Assembly (NCBI RefSeq): GCF_029892065.1
Contig: NZ_CP120375.1
Span: forward strand, 1-64,000
Origin: Sinorhizobium garamanticum
GTDB lineage: Bacteria > Pseudomonadota > Alphaproteobacteria > Rhizobiales > Rhizobiaceae
Length of the DNA: 64,000 nucleotides
Direction: 5' to 3'
How positions within the stretch are numbered: the stretch's first letter is position 1; each line of letters begins with the position of its first letter. The translations under genes were made by a program, and so were the position numbers. Under the pieces are notes generated by a model, which saw only the letters and a program-made list of their open reading frames with translations, ran no database searches and was not told the DNA's origin. Below are positions 37,140-46,572 of the stretch, in pieces.

Positions 37140-38734
37140 GCGGAAGCTTTCTGCATGTCCCACATCGCAAAAGCGCTGCCTATGGGGATCTCGATGAGGC
37201 CGGTAAGCGCCTTGCGGTGGGCAGTTGGCCGGATAGCGCGCCCCAGCAGGACGCCGCCGACGAAGTCCCACCATACTTTTTGCATTTCTCGGGCGAGTGC
37301 CTGGCGCTCCTCGAGTGTTTCGACCTCTATCCATTTGGCCCGGAGCGCCTCGTAGTCGTCGTCCTTCGGCCAGCCCCACCACGCTTGTTCCCCATTTGCG
37401 AGCAAGAAGGGATTGCTGATCGGGCTGGCTCCAGAGTAATCAGAGATGAAGATGTTCCAGCCGCCATCCTCGATTGAGCCCTTGTTCGCCCGACGCTTGG
37501 TAAGCTCACTATAGGACATCGGCGCAAGTTCGGCGTTGCACCCGATCTTGCGCAGCATGTCCGCCAGAAGCTGCGATGCATTGCTGGCCTCGGGCCAGTC
37601 CGTGGGTTGGAGGATGACGATTTTCTCGCCGGCATATCCGCCTTCCTGGAAGAGCTGTTTGGCTCTTTCAGGGTCGCCGCCCTTCTTGTACCATCCCGTA
37701 TTCTCGTCATTGGAATAGAGGGGACTGTTGCCAAAGATCGAAAGCTCGGTTTCGGTGTATCTCGGGTCGGGGTACATGACGCGCAAGAAGGTCTCCTGGT
37801 CGATCAGGTGAAGCATCGCCCGGCGCGCTTTGACATTGTTGAACGGCGGCTGCAGAAAATTCATGCGCACGAACATTGTACTACCCCGCTTGTTTAGAAC
37901 CTGGAGTTCCAGATTGGGATCGCTTTCGATCAGCGGATAAAGATCGGCTGGCGGTTCTTCAACGAAATCGACCTCTCCCGCTTGGAGCGCCGCAACGGCA
38001 GTCTGTGGATCGGCGATATTCTGCCAGACGACGCGATCAACCTTGACGACCTTTCCGCCGGCGAATCCGTCAGACGGCTCATTGCATGGTACATACTTTT
38101 CATTGCGGTCGTAGGTGAAGCTTGCGCCCGGCTTGGCTAGAGCGTCATTGAACTTGAATGGCCCGGATCCGACATTCTCGGTCACCTGCTCGGTAGCGGG
38201 ACGATCTGCATCTTTCTCCCGCATGATCGGTAGGTAATTCCCCTCCACCAGCATATTAATTAGATTCCCCAATGGCTCCTTAAGATTGATTGCGAAGGTC
38301 TTCTCGTCCTTTTTCGAGATATCCTTGGCCCTGGCCATGATCAGTTTTCCACCGGCGTCCACCTGGCCCCAACGTCGTATCGAGGCCACACAGTCCGCCG
38401 CAGTGACGGCCCCCCCGTCGTGGAAGTTGAGGCCATCGCGGAGCTCGAAAGTATAGGTCTTCTTGTCCTCGGAAACGCCCCACTTTTCCACCATTTGCGG
38501 ACGCAGAATCCGTTTGGAATCGAGTTCGAAAAGAGTGTCGTAAATCGCTAAAGCATGCGTGCGTGTGACGGTAGTCCTCGATAAAATAGGATCGAAGACC
38601 GTGAGGTCCGGCGTCACCATCCGGACCGTCCGCGTGTCCGCCTGTGATGTCTGCGCCCGAAGGATTGTCGGTATTGATAACGCCGTTCCGGCGGCCAAAC
38701 CTGTCTTGAGAATCTCGCGTCTAGTGATTGTCAT
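37136..38734 (-). CDS. Peptide-type ABC transporter substrate-binding protein, copy 2
   Basis: The 532-residue protein parallels copy 1 over its whole length: MTITRREILKTGLAAGTALS twin-arginine-like signal, WGVSEDKKTYTFELRDGLNFHDG, SIRRWGQVDAGGKLIMARAKD and NNVKARRAMLHLIDQETFLRV. Differences cluster in the pocket-forming regions (MSYSELTKRRANKGSIEDGG against SDWGGVERRRKSKGPVEDGG), so ligand choice may differ. It has no permeases of its own left; it could deliver ligand to the transporter at 26352-30276 (inference). The penicillin-acylase gene lies 132 bp upstream on the same strand. Confidence 0.9.
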   Translation of the reverse strand: MTITRREILKTGLAAGTALSIPTILRAQTSQADTRTVRMVTPDLTVFDPILSRTTVTRTHALAIYDTLFELDSKRILRPQMVEKWGVSEDKKTYTFELRDGLNFHDGGAVTAADCVASIRRWGQVDAGGKLIMARAKDISKKDEKTFAINLKEPLGNLINMLVEGNYLPIMREKDADRPATEQVTENVGSGPFKFNDALAKPGASFTYDRNEKYVPCNEPSDGFAGGKVVKVDRVVWQNIADPQTAVAALQAGEVDFVEEPPADLYPLIESDPNLELQVLNKRGSTMFVRMNFLQPPFNNVKARRAMLHLIDQETFLRVMYPDPRYTETELSIFGNSPLYSNDENTGWYKKGGDPERAKQLFQEGGYAGEKIVILQPTDWPEASNASQLLADMLRKIGCNAELAPMSYSELTKRRANKGSIEDGGWNIFISDYSGASPISNPFLLANGEQAWWGWPKDDDYEALRAKWIEVETLEERQALAREMQKVWWDFVGGVLLGRAIRPTAHRKALTGLIEIPIGSAFAMWDMQKASA

Positions 38735-38866
38735 GCTCCGTTCCTCTCTTGTTCATTCTTAAAAGTTAGTTCCCAGTCGCTCCTGTAAGAGCGCCGGCAG
38801 AATGCTGCCGGGCGGTGATTTCGGGAGGGGAATATCCCGTTCACGCGCCGTCGCTCGGTCCGCGGC

Positions 38867-41221
38867 TCAATCCGGCAGGAGGGCGATGCGGCGGACAGTC
38901 TCCGCCTCAACGCGCTTTTTGCTGTAGACGAGCGGCACGTATTCTCCTTTAGACCACATTTCGGCGAGATCGCCGTAATGGACCGAGCGCGGGTCGCCGG
39001 ACTGGCCGGGCGCGTTGATGCAGATGCTGTTGTCCCAGTCGCCGACATCCATGACGAGTCGGACGGACGCCCCTACGTTGACGCCGAAATCGCTCATCCG
39101 GTAGCCGGCGAGCATGGGCGTCGATCGGCTGCCGCCGAGTGGGAGCGGACCGACATTCCACTCCGTGACATTCTCCGGCCTGATGCGGCTGGTGGCATGC
39201 TCGAAAAGCGCCCGGTGCAGATTGCCCCATTGCCAGGCGAACGGATCCGCGCCGAGCCGCGCGCCACAATCGGCAAAACCAGCTGAAAGCGTCGAAAGCA
39301 GCATGTCGTCGCGTTCGGCCTCGTCCCATCGGAGCCCGGGCTCGGCCAGAAGGGAGAGCATCCGGTCGACATCGCCCGGTAGCAGCAACTGCCGCACCGT
39401 CGGATTCGGGGCGAACCTTGCGAGAAGCGCCGGGCGGAGGTGCTTCATCCACCAGACTTCGAATAGCGCCGCCGGGGCACTCGTGGCGTCAAGCCGGTGG
39501 TGCCAATTCCTGAGCAGATCCAGTGCCTTTTGCTGGACATCGTCCAAAGGTTGCCGGCCCGCAACTTTTTCAAGCACGCCGCAGATGGCGACAGCCGGCC
39601 GGGAGTATACGTCCGTCTGCAACGCCATTGACGTTTTTAGCGTGTGTTTGGGATCGCTGGTGAGGACAGACCTGATGCGCCGGGCGCGGCTCCCTTCCGT
39701 CCATTCATGGCCAATCGACGGGGCTTTCGGATCGCTGTCTGCTGGTAGGTTCATCTCGTTTGCGGAAGCCACGAAACCTTCGGCCGGATTGTATTTGCGC
39801 GGAAGCTGATCGGCCGGCAGGAAACCGTCCCATTCATGGCTGCCGTGGCCGGGCACGGGCAAGAGGCCTTCCCAGTTGCGGCGGACAGGCGTGAAACCGG
39901 CCGTGAACCAGCCGATATTGCCCTCCAGATCGGCGCTGACATGGTTGACCGGAGGCGTGCCCCAATGGGAAAGCGTTTCGGAAAACCCCATTACCGAGTT
40001 GCTGCGCATGTAGGACAGACTGCCGAGATAGGCGGCCGCGCCCGGCGACAGCCAGACGGAGCGTATCGCGATCACCAGCCGCTTCTCTGAATTCTCGTAG
40101 AGGATCGGACCGTGTCGGGTGAAGGAGAGCGTCAGCGTCTGGTCGGCAAAGCCCTTGACCGGAAAGGCCTCTTCGATGCGGGCAATCTTCTCCCACAGAT
40201 CGCCATAGCGGTAGGAATCCGGATCGCCGCCCTTCGTCTCGTAGACGTATATGTCCTCCTGGTCTGCCCCGAAGATCGTGAGACCGAAGGCGATCTTCTC
40301 ATTGTGGCCGAGGGAGACGCCCGGCGCGGTCGGCTCGCCCGCGCCTATTACATTCAGGCCCGGAGCTTCCAAGTGCACGAGGTAACGTAGCGATGGCACG
40401 GCATGCCTCCGGTGGGGATCGCTCGCCAGGATCGGCCGGCCGCTTTCGGTTCGGGAGCCATGGACGGCCCAGTTGTTGGAGCCCTCCTCCATCTTTGCCT
40501 GGACGACGTCGCCGAGATCGGTCACCTCGGTCCACTTCCAGATATCGTCCAAGGTTGCGGCAAGGCGAGCCTTGTCGAAGGTGACCGGCGCGGTCGCGAG
40601 CTTGTAGAGGCGCGTTGCGGCAAGCGGAATGTCGGCCAGCGAAATGCCTGCGGCCGCCTTCGGTTGGACCGGCGGGTTGATCTCGCAGCGCAGCAGGTCC
40701 GTCTCTGCATCAGCCAGCGCCATGATGTTGGCGCGCAGGATCTCCGACAGCCCGTTACCGATCAGCGCGTGCGTGCGGATGCGGACAACATCGGAAGGCT
40801 GCCACCGGGCCGGCCTGGTGCCGAAGACGGCGAACTCCGGCGGCAGGCGACCGGGCTCCGCTTCGCAGAGCACGACATAGGCATTGATGCCGGCGGTGAA
40901 TGCAGTGCAAATCGCTTCAGTATCCGGCGCGTAGGCTGTCCATTCCGGACCCAGGTCGCCGCGGTAGAGGAATTGCCGGGCGGCATGGTCTTGGGCCAGG
41001 TAGCCGGGGCCGAAATCTCCGGCGAGGAGGCCGAGGCCACGCTTGCGCCACAGATCGAGCTGCCAGAGCCGGTCACGGGCGGCGTTGAACCCCTGCACCA
41101 AGAACAGGTCCTGTTCGCTTGCCGCCCTGATATGCGCAATGCCCCAGTGGTCGATGCGGATCTCGGCCTCGGCCTCGAGGCCGGCCAGCCGGATGGTTTC
41201 GTTCGCAGGCGTATCGGTCAT
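38867..41221 (-). CDS. Penicillin acylase-family Ntn hydrolase
   Basis: The protein has 784 residues from ATG 41221 (MTDTPANETIRLAGLEAEAE). The alpha part opens IRIDHWGIAHIRAASEQDLF and NAARDRLWQLDLWRKRGLG. The nucleophile is Ser248 in MEEGSNNWAVHGSRT, where autocleavage between Gly and Ser would give the beta chain; NNW and the later HVSADLEGNIGWFTAG are standard. No signal peptide is apparent, which is unusual because most relatives are periplasmic, so it may act in the cytoplasm on imported compounds. The family deacylates N-acyl amino acids, beta-lactams or homoserine lactones. In this locus an N-acyl amide is the likely substrate, and quorum-signal hydrolysis is an alternative. Confidence 0.85.
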   Translation of the reverse strand: MTDTPANETIRLAGLEAEAEIRIDHWGIAHIRAASEQDLFLVQGFNAARDRLWQLDLWRKRGLGLLAGDFGPGYLAQDHAARQFLYRGDLGPEWTAYAPDTEAICTAFTAGINAYVVLCEAEPGRLPPEFAVFGTRPARWQPSDVVRIRTHALIGNGLSEILRANIMALADAETDLLRCEINPPVQPKAAAGISLADIPLAATRLYKLATAPVTFDKARLAATLDDIWKWTEVTDLGDVVQAKMEEGSNNWAVHGSRTESGRPILASDPHRRHAVPSLRYLVHLEAPGLNVIGAGEPTAPGVSLGHNEKIAFGLTIFGADQEDIYVYETKGGDPDSYRYGDLWEKIARIEEAFPVKGFADQTLTLSFTRHGPILYENSEKRLVIAIRSVWLSPGAAAYLGSLSYMRSNSVMGFSETLSHWGTPPVNHVSADLEGNIGWFTAGFTPVRRNWEGLLPVPGHGSHEWDGFLPADQLPRKYNPAEGFVASANEMNLPADSDPKAPSIGHEWTEGSRARRIRSVLTSDPKHTLKTSMALQTDVYSRPAVAICGVLEKVAGRQPLDDVQQKALDLLRNWHHRLDATSAPAALFEVWWMKHLRPALLARFAPNPTVRQLLLPGDVDRMLSLLAEPGLRWDEAERDDMLLSTLSAGFADCGARLGADPFAWQWGNLHRALFEHATSRIRPENVTEWNVGPLPLGGSRSTPMLAGYRMSDFGVNVGASVRLVMDVGDWDNSICINAPGQSGDPRSVHYGDLAEMWSKGEYVPLVYSKKRVEAETVRRIALLPD

Positions 41222-41322
41222 GGCAGTACTCTGTTCATCGCGTGGTTTGTCTACATTCAGGCCTGGCAACCAGCGCCACCTCATGACTCCTGCGGCCAAT
41301 CAGGACCGGGTTTTGCAAGTTC

Positions 41323-41700
41323 TCAAGTTATGGGGAGAGATCCGACGGCAACAAACTCGCCGCCGTTGGCGTCGGTGATCGCGTCATTGACGAAGCTGGC
41401 TTGATCAGAGGCAAGAAACGCCGGTTCGCCGCCGACGTCCTGAGGGCGCCCTAGACGACCGGACGAAAGCCGTGACAGCGCGGGCCTGGTTACGGGGGCG
41501 GTCCGGTCCGGTGGACTGGCCGTCTCGGTTAGAATGCGCCCGAGTGCCTCGGTATTGAACATGATGTCTTTTGGGGCGACGACCGATCGGGCCAAACCTG
41601 CAAGCGCTGCCTTCGACGCGACGTAGCTTGTGCCCGCGATTTTTCGTAATGCCCTTTCCCCGATCGAGTCTCGGGCGGCCATGGTCGGTGCAGCCAACTG
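41323..41700 (-). pseudogene. Short-chain dehydrogenase fragment
   Basis: The minus strand encodes KIAGTSYVASKAALAGLARSV, containing the catalytic YxxxK, and GRLGRPQDVGGEPAFLASDQASFVNDAITDANGGEF, the SDR C-terminal end. The nucleotide-binding GxxxGxG half is missing and the substrate loop is altered, so it is a remnant. It lies directly upstream of the penicillin acylase gene. Confidence 0.6.
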
Positions 41701-42072
41701 GCAGCAGAGCATGCGGCTGTGAGATTTACTACCAAGATCTCGTTCCTCTCCTCCAGCGAAATTGCATCGAATGGCAGACGTTGACGGCTGCGTTTCGGTG
41801 ATTACCCGGCATTGCACACAAGGACCTCCAGTGACCTCCAGGCCGTCCAGCCTACCTGACGGATCTAATCGGGATCGCCGTCGGCACGCAAGTAACGCGA
41901 GTTATTCCAGAAGGTGAAGAGTTATGATTGGGGGCACTCCCTCACGACTAGATTGGCAATGTCCCCGGGCACTCCTAGACAGACTGTCAAGCGAAACGAG
42001 GAATTGACCCCTCCTATTGCCTCACCCAAGAATGTTACTGAAGTAGAGGGCACTGAGATACTGGCGCGCATT

Positions 42073-42320
42073 TCATCCAGTCGCCATTGAGTATGATCTG
42101 ACCGGGCATTTCCATCCGCCGAGCATTGACGGCCATTTGCACCATCCGCAGGCATTCCTCCGTGAAGCGTGACGGATCGGCGCCCTTAGACGCTGCAGGA
42201 CCGAGGCTGTCGAGAGCGCCGATCCGGCCGCAAGCCATGCTCGAATCTGGGGCTCGAATGGCTGCAGCATGCTCGGCCTTTTCGCGTTCCAACGAGACGC
42301 ATGCTTCAACGACCGACCCA
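42073..42320 (-). pseudogene. Transposase remnant (integrase-core type, family unassigned)
   Basis: Two minus-strand frames complement each other: FEPQIRAWLAAGSALSTASVLQRL in one and DPSRFTEECLRMVQMAVNARRMEM with ILNGDWMKCAP in the other. This pattern (a helical segment, RFT, then a QRxVKxWR-like helix) resembles the N-terminal part of integrase-core transposases common in rhizobia. At least one frameshift is present and no catalytic domain remains. Confidence 0.35.
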
Positions 42321-42419
42321 GACGCTAGACTTTATATGAAGGGCAAAGGCAAGGAGGCCAAGCTGTGCTTCATGGGGGGCTGATGGAAAACCGCCAAGCC
42401 TGCTGGTCGATGCCTGCAT

Positions 42420-42790
42420 GACTGAGGCTAGCGGATCTGCCAAACGGGTCGCGGCGCTGCACATGACGAACCCTTCGCCGACCGCCATGAGCGACCACGC
42501 TGGGTGCCGACAGGGCCTGTGACACAAAGGACTTCGTCAAAGATTTGCGGTCGATGGAGGTGACGCCCCATGTGGCGCAGAACATCAATGGTCGCCGCTC
42601 GGCCATCGACGGGCGCACGACGCGCCATTCCGGCTATGGGCTCAGCTTGCGCATCCGCAAGCGCATCGAGGGGCATTCGGTTGGATCAAGACCGTTGCGG
42701 GGCAGGACAAGACTAGTTTCGTGGGAGCGATCGCGTCGGATCGGCCTTCACCTTCTCGGGCGCGGCCTATGATCTGGTGCGGTTACCGAA
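42420..42790 (+). pseudogene. IS5-family transposase C-terminal remnant
   Basis: Plus-strand pieces read EVTPHVAQNINGRRSAIDGR and TTRHSGYGLSLRIRKRIE, followed after frameshifts by IKTVAGQDKTSFVGAIAS-like and FTFSGAAYDLVRLPKL-like residues. This is the conserved C-terminal third of an IS5-type transposase (RRSAIDGRTTRH...IRKRIEE). At least two frameshifts are needed. Confidence 0.6.
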
Positions 42791-43368
42791 ACTGATAGCG
42801 GTGCTGTCATGAACGCGACCTCGAATTGCCGCCTGATTTGGCCGCTGGCGAACCGTCGAGGGCGATCTGTGGGATCGGGATTATCTCGACCTTGTCGAGC
42901 CCGCCACAATCACCATCGGGCTAACGTTCATGGCGAGATCGCCTTCGGTGCGGTGCAAGCGGACCTCGATCTCGGCTACAGCACGTCCGTGGTCTCCACA
43001 TAGGCCGGATGCGCTGACATGGACGAGGTCTCCGGTGACGGACATGCCGAATTGCTCGACGATGGCACGATCGAGATCACTTTCGCATACCACAACGGCG
43101 ACGAGGCCATACTCAAGGCCAAACCGGAGACTTCTTCAACAGCCTGCTAAATCTAGTACGCTCCCCGCCTAGCGCCCGCCGCCAACACGCCGGACCTGCC
43201 CGCGATTGATCGTCGAGCGCCCAGCCCGCCGTGCTCGCCTCGGTCGCAGCGAACAGCGGCGCTCATCAAGCTTGCGCCCCACGGTCTCCCAGCGGTATCT
43301 GACGCCATCCTCGTCGATCATGCTTCCGAGATAGGCTATCTGCCATGCCGGGGAATTCCCCAACCGCA
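42791..43368. other. Decayed DNA, no intact gene
   Basis: On the plus strand near 43010-43150 a short frame reads MDEVSGDGHAELLDDGTIEI and FAYHNGDEAILKAKPETS, which looks like the end of a small acidic hypothetical protein common beside IS elements, but its upstream part is out of frame (ADLDLGYSTSVVST). A 66-codon minus-strand frame ends at 43169. Neither can be assigned. Confidence 0.35.
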
Positions 43369-43448
43369 TGAGTCAATCAGACGCACCCGCAACAATCTCG
43401 GATTCAATCAATTGCTCGGAGTGTCCTTGGGTTGGACGCGCGCCCGCC

Positions 43449-44813
43449 TCATCGGTCCTCGCTCTCAAAAACCCGGAACGTCTCGGTGAGAAGCTCCATG
43501 AAGAGATCGATTTCCGGCTCGGTTATGATGAGCGGAGGAGCTGCCATAAACCATTCCCCGAACTTTCCGCTGGCGGTGCGGCGCGCGTAGAGATGCAGCC
43601 CGAGTTCGCGGGCGATCTCCGAAACGCGATAGGACGCCTTCTTGGCTGCGGGGAAAATCGCCTTGGTTGCCTGGTCCTCAACGATCTCCACCGCGTTCAT
43701 CAGGCCTATTCCCCGCACGTCGCCGACGGTGGTGCTCCGATCCTTCAGTGCGTGGAGCTTTCGGCGCAACACAACGCCCATCCGCGTGGCATTGCCCATC
43801 AGATCTTGGTCGAGCATCTCCTTGAGAACCGCGACACCAATTGCCGAGGAGAGGGGATTCCCGGCATAGGTGTGGCCGTGCAAGAAACCGCCGGACTCGG
43901 CGACCTTGTCCACGATCCTGTTGGGGGCGATCATGGCGCCAAGTGGCGTATAACCGGCGGCCAAGCCTTTGGCGCAGACGACGAGGTCGGGCAGAGCGTT
44001 CGGCCAATGATGAGCGGCGAGGAAGGTTCCGGTTCGGCCGGCGCCACACATCACCTCATCGAAGATCAGCAAAACGCCATAGCGATCGCAAATCTCCCGG
44101 ACTTTGGAATAATAATTATCCGGCGCAACCAACGCGCCGGTCGCGACACCGCCGACCGGCTCCATGATGAAGGCGAGCACCGTCTCCTCGCCTTCCGCAA
44201 GGATCTGCTGTTCGAGCGCGTCCGCGCAGTAGTCGGCATAGGAACTAACGTCGAAGCCTTCAGGGAGGCGATAGCTCAGTGGCGCTGGCACCTTGGGCAT
44301 TATCTGCATGATCGGGCCGAACATCTCGTCCCGGTCCGGATCGCCGGTGACAGCAGCGGCGCCAAGTGTCGCGCCGTGATATCCTGGCATGCGCGCAAGG
44401 ATTTTCCAGCGCTTCGGCTGTCCGCTGGCCACGGCGTATTGGCGCGCGAGCTTGATGGCAGATTCGACTGCTTCCGAACCGCCGGAAACGGGAAAAGCCT
44501 GATCGAACCCTGGGCCCGCGAGGTCCGCGATCATCTTGCAGAGCGTATCGGTTGATTCACTGCAAAACGCGGAATAGCTGATGCGATTGGCCTGGTCGAT
44601 CATCGCATCGCGGACACGCGCGTTCCCATGGCCGAGATTGACAACGAGCGCGCCGGATGAACCCTCGAGATAGCGCTTGCCGTTGGTATCCCAGAAGAAG
44701 ATACCCTTCCCATGCGACACCTTGAACGTTCCGGGGGCTCCGCGTGAGCCGGCGTAGAACCTGTCGAATGCATTCTGAACGGGTTTCGGTTGAACGATAA
44801 CCTGAGTGGACAT
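43449..44813 (-). CDS. Class III aminotransferase (omega-amino acid type)
   Basis: The 454-residue PLP enzyme starts at ATG 44813 (STQVIVQPKPVQNAFDRFYAG). It shows the phosphate loop VSGGSEAVESAIKLAR, the tyrosine/histidine pair PGYHGATLGA, the pyridine aspartate in LLIFDEVMCGAGRTG and the Schiff-base lysine in LVVCAKGLAAGYTPLGAMI. The arrangement matches omega-amino acid:pyruvate or beta-alanine/adenosylmethionine-type transaminases, so it probably moves an amino group from a terminal amine or beta-amino acid to a keto acid. The 82 bp gap to the MmgE/PrpD gene upstream on the same strand suggests a two-gene operon. Confidence 0.85.
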   Translation of the reverse strand: MSTQVIVQPKPVQNAFDRFYAGSRGAPGTFKVSHGKGIFFWDTNGKRYLEGSSGALVVNLGHGNARVRDAMIDQANRISYSAFCSESTDTLCKMIADLAGPGFDQAFPVSGGSEAVESAIKLARQYAVASGQPKRWKILARMPGYHGATLGAAAVTGDPDRDEMFGPIMQIMPKVPAPLSYRLPEGFDVSSYADYCADALEQQILAEGEETVLAFIMEPVGGVATGALVAPDNYYSKVREICDRYGVLLIFDEVMCGAGRTGTFLAAHHWPNALPDLVVCAKGLAAGYTPLGAMIAPNRIVDKVAESGGFLHGHTYAGNPLSSAIGVAVLKEMLDQDLMGNATRMGVVLRRKLHALKDRSTTVGDVRGIGLMNAVEIVEDQATKAIFPAAKKASYRVSEIARELGLHLYARRTASGKFGEWFMAAPPLIITEPEIDLFMELLTETFRVFESEDR

Positions 44814-44894
44814 GAGCAACCTCATTTGATTGGTCCGTTGGTGTGAAGAAGGGGGCGCGGCATGGTTCGCGACGGTGCACCAACCGTGCGGAGA

Positions 44895-46265
44895 TCACGT
44901 CATGGCGCAAGGCCTAAGTGCGTCGCGGACGGAGAGGCGCTCCAATTCGAGGAGGGCCTCCTTCAGACGCGCGGCATTGACAGCGCCTATGACGGGGCTC
45001 GCGAGCATGAGGAACTTCGCTTCCACTTCCGCCTGTCCAAAAGCGGGCCCGCCAGGGGCGCCGGTTGGAATCTCAGCCTGGGCGGAAAGCGTTTTGCCAT
45101 TCTGCAGGGTGACGCTGACGCGGGCCGGCAGGAGCCTTTCCGCATAAAATACCTCATCGGCACCGGCGAGGGTCGAAAGGCTGATCCGTGCCGCGCTTAC
45201 TTTAACACCTTCGTCAGTCAGATCGTCTTCGCGGAGGCCGGTCGCGGAGGACTTGTCGTGCAGTTCGAGAGCGAGCGCATAGGGGATATGAAACACCGCC
45301 TCGATGGTGGATTGCGGCCAGGGTCCATTAAAGTCGCGAACGAACTCCCTCACGGTTTCGACATGAATGCCCCTGATGTCAGCATGGCCGAAACGATGGC
45401 TTTTCTGCAGCGCGCGCAGGCAGTCGATCGTAGTGTGAATCCAGCGGCAGACGCCATAAGGTTTGAAGCCGGTCTCAAGGATGAAGTAGCGCTCTCCCCA
45501 TTGGTCAAGCATGTTCTGGGGTTCAAAGCGGTCGGAACCGGCCATAACCCAGAAGCCGTCGGCACCATCGAAGATGGTGCGGTTCGCGTGGAAACCTTCT
45601 CGTACAAGGTCCACCGCAGTGATGGCCCCCTTGTTCGCCCATCCGTAATTGTTCTTCAAAAAGCATATTGGCCGGGAATAGAATTTGGCCCCAAAGGGAA
45701 GCGGAGCATGCATCGGCGCCAGCCCGTAAGCATCGGCGATTTGCTCGGCGCTGAACCGATGCAACAGGCTTGCTGCCGTGCAGGCGCCGAAAATCTGCCA
45801 AGTCGCAAGACCGCTGACGTGGCGATTGCGGTCTTCGGTAGGCCGCATGGCTGTGCCAAGGCGCAGCGACATTTCATAGCCACCGACAATCGCGGCGATC
45901 AGCGCCTTGCCGGAGCTGTCCACCTCTTCGGCAACGGCGAGCGCAGCCGGAATAATGGAGTTGCCGGGATGCCCGAAAAGGACGTAGGAATCATCCAGAC
46001 TAAGCATGCTGGCGCTATGGCCATTGGCATGAGCGGCATTGGCAGGATGAAAGCTTAGTGAGGTACCGAAAACGGTGCTGGGACCACCGGAGTCGGTACG
46101 CGCGAGATAGGGCGTCAATTGTCTCGCGCCGCGGCTCGTGCTTCCCGCGATCATGCAGCCGACATGGTCGAGGACGAGAAGCTTCGCCTTGTCAACTACC
46201 GCTGCCGGCAGTTCGTCGTATGTGAGGCTGGCGACCGTATGGGCAACGTCTTGTGTCAGTAACAT
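44895..46265 (-). CDS. MmgE/PrpD family protein
   Basis: From ATG 46265 (LLTQDVAHTVASLTYDELPA) the protein has 456 residues; an upstream ATG at 46325 would add 20. It contains KLLVLDHVGCMIAGS, NGHSASMLSLDDSYVLFGHPGNSIIPAALAVAEE and PYGVCRWIHTTIDCLRALQ, the blocks of the MmgE/PrpD fold whose best-known member is 2-methylcitrate dehydratase; cis-aconitate decarboxylase and iminodisuccinate epimerase are others. The HPGNSIIPA loop and the K/H in GFKPYGVCRWIH fit the active site. The exact reaction here (dehydration, decarboxylation or epimerisation of a carboxylated intermediate) is not decidable. Confidence 0.85.
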   Translation of the reverse strand: MLLTQDVAHTVASLTYDELPAAVVDKAKLLVLDHVGCMIAGSTSRGARQLTPYLARTDSGGPSTVFGTSLSFHPANAAHANGHSASMLSLDDSYVLFGHPGNSIIPAALAVAEEVDSSGKALIAAIVGGYEMSLRLGTAMRPTEDRNRHVSGLATWQIFGACTAASLLHRFSAEQIADAYGLAPMHAPLPFGAKFYSRPICFLKNNYGWANKGAITAVDLVREGFHANRTIFDGADGFWVMAGSDRFEPQNMLDQWGERYFILETGFKPYGVCRWIHTTIDCLRALQKSHRFGHADIRGIHVETVREFVRDFNGPWPQSTIEAVFHIPYALALELHDKSSATGLREDDLTDEGVKVSAARISLSTLAGADEVFYAERLLPARVSVTLQNGKTLSAQAEIPTGAPGGPAFGQAEVEAKFLMLASPVIGAVNAARLKEALLELERLSVRDALRPCAMT

Positions 46266-46572
46266 CACTTCATTCCTGTTCTCTTTGGATTTCCCCACTC
46301 TAAGCAATGTCATTTTCTCTGGCATTTCCGGATAGTTATGATCGTGCTTATTTCATTATTCGATTGCGATAACGAGAGCGTGCTCCCGGGCGCGCGCCTG
46401 CGTCACTTCGATCGTGCAAGGGGCGGGCACCGCTTCGAGCATCCGTGAGTTTTCGCCGGACGGCTTACAAAGTGACATCGCCGCTCAGAGACCTTAAGGT
46501 GGCTCAGGGGAATCTGACACGTGGTGCTTACGGTTAGCATCGGTGGCATTTTTGATCGCCCCTGAACTCCAA

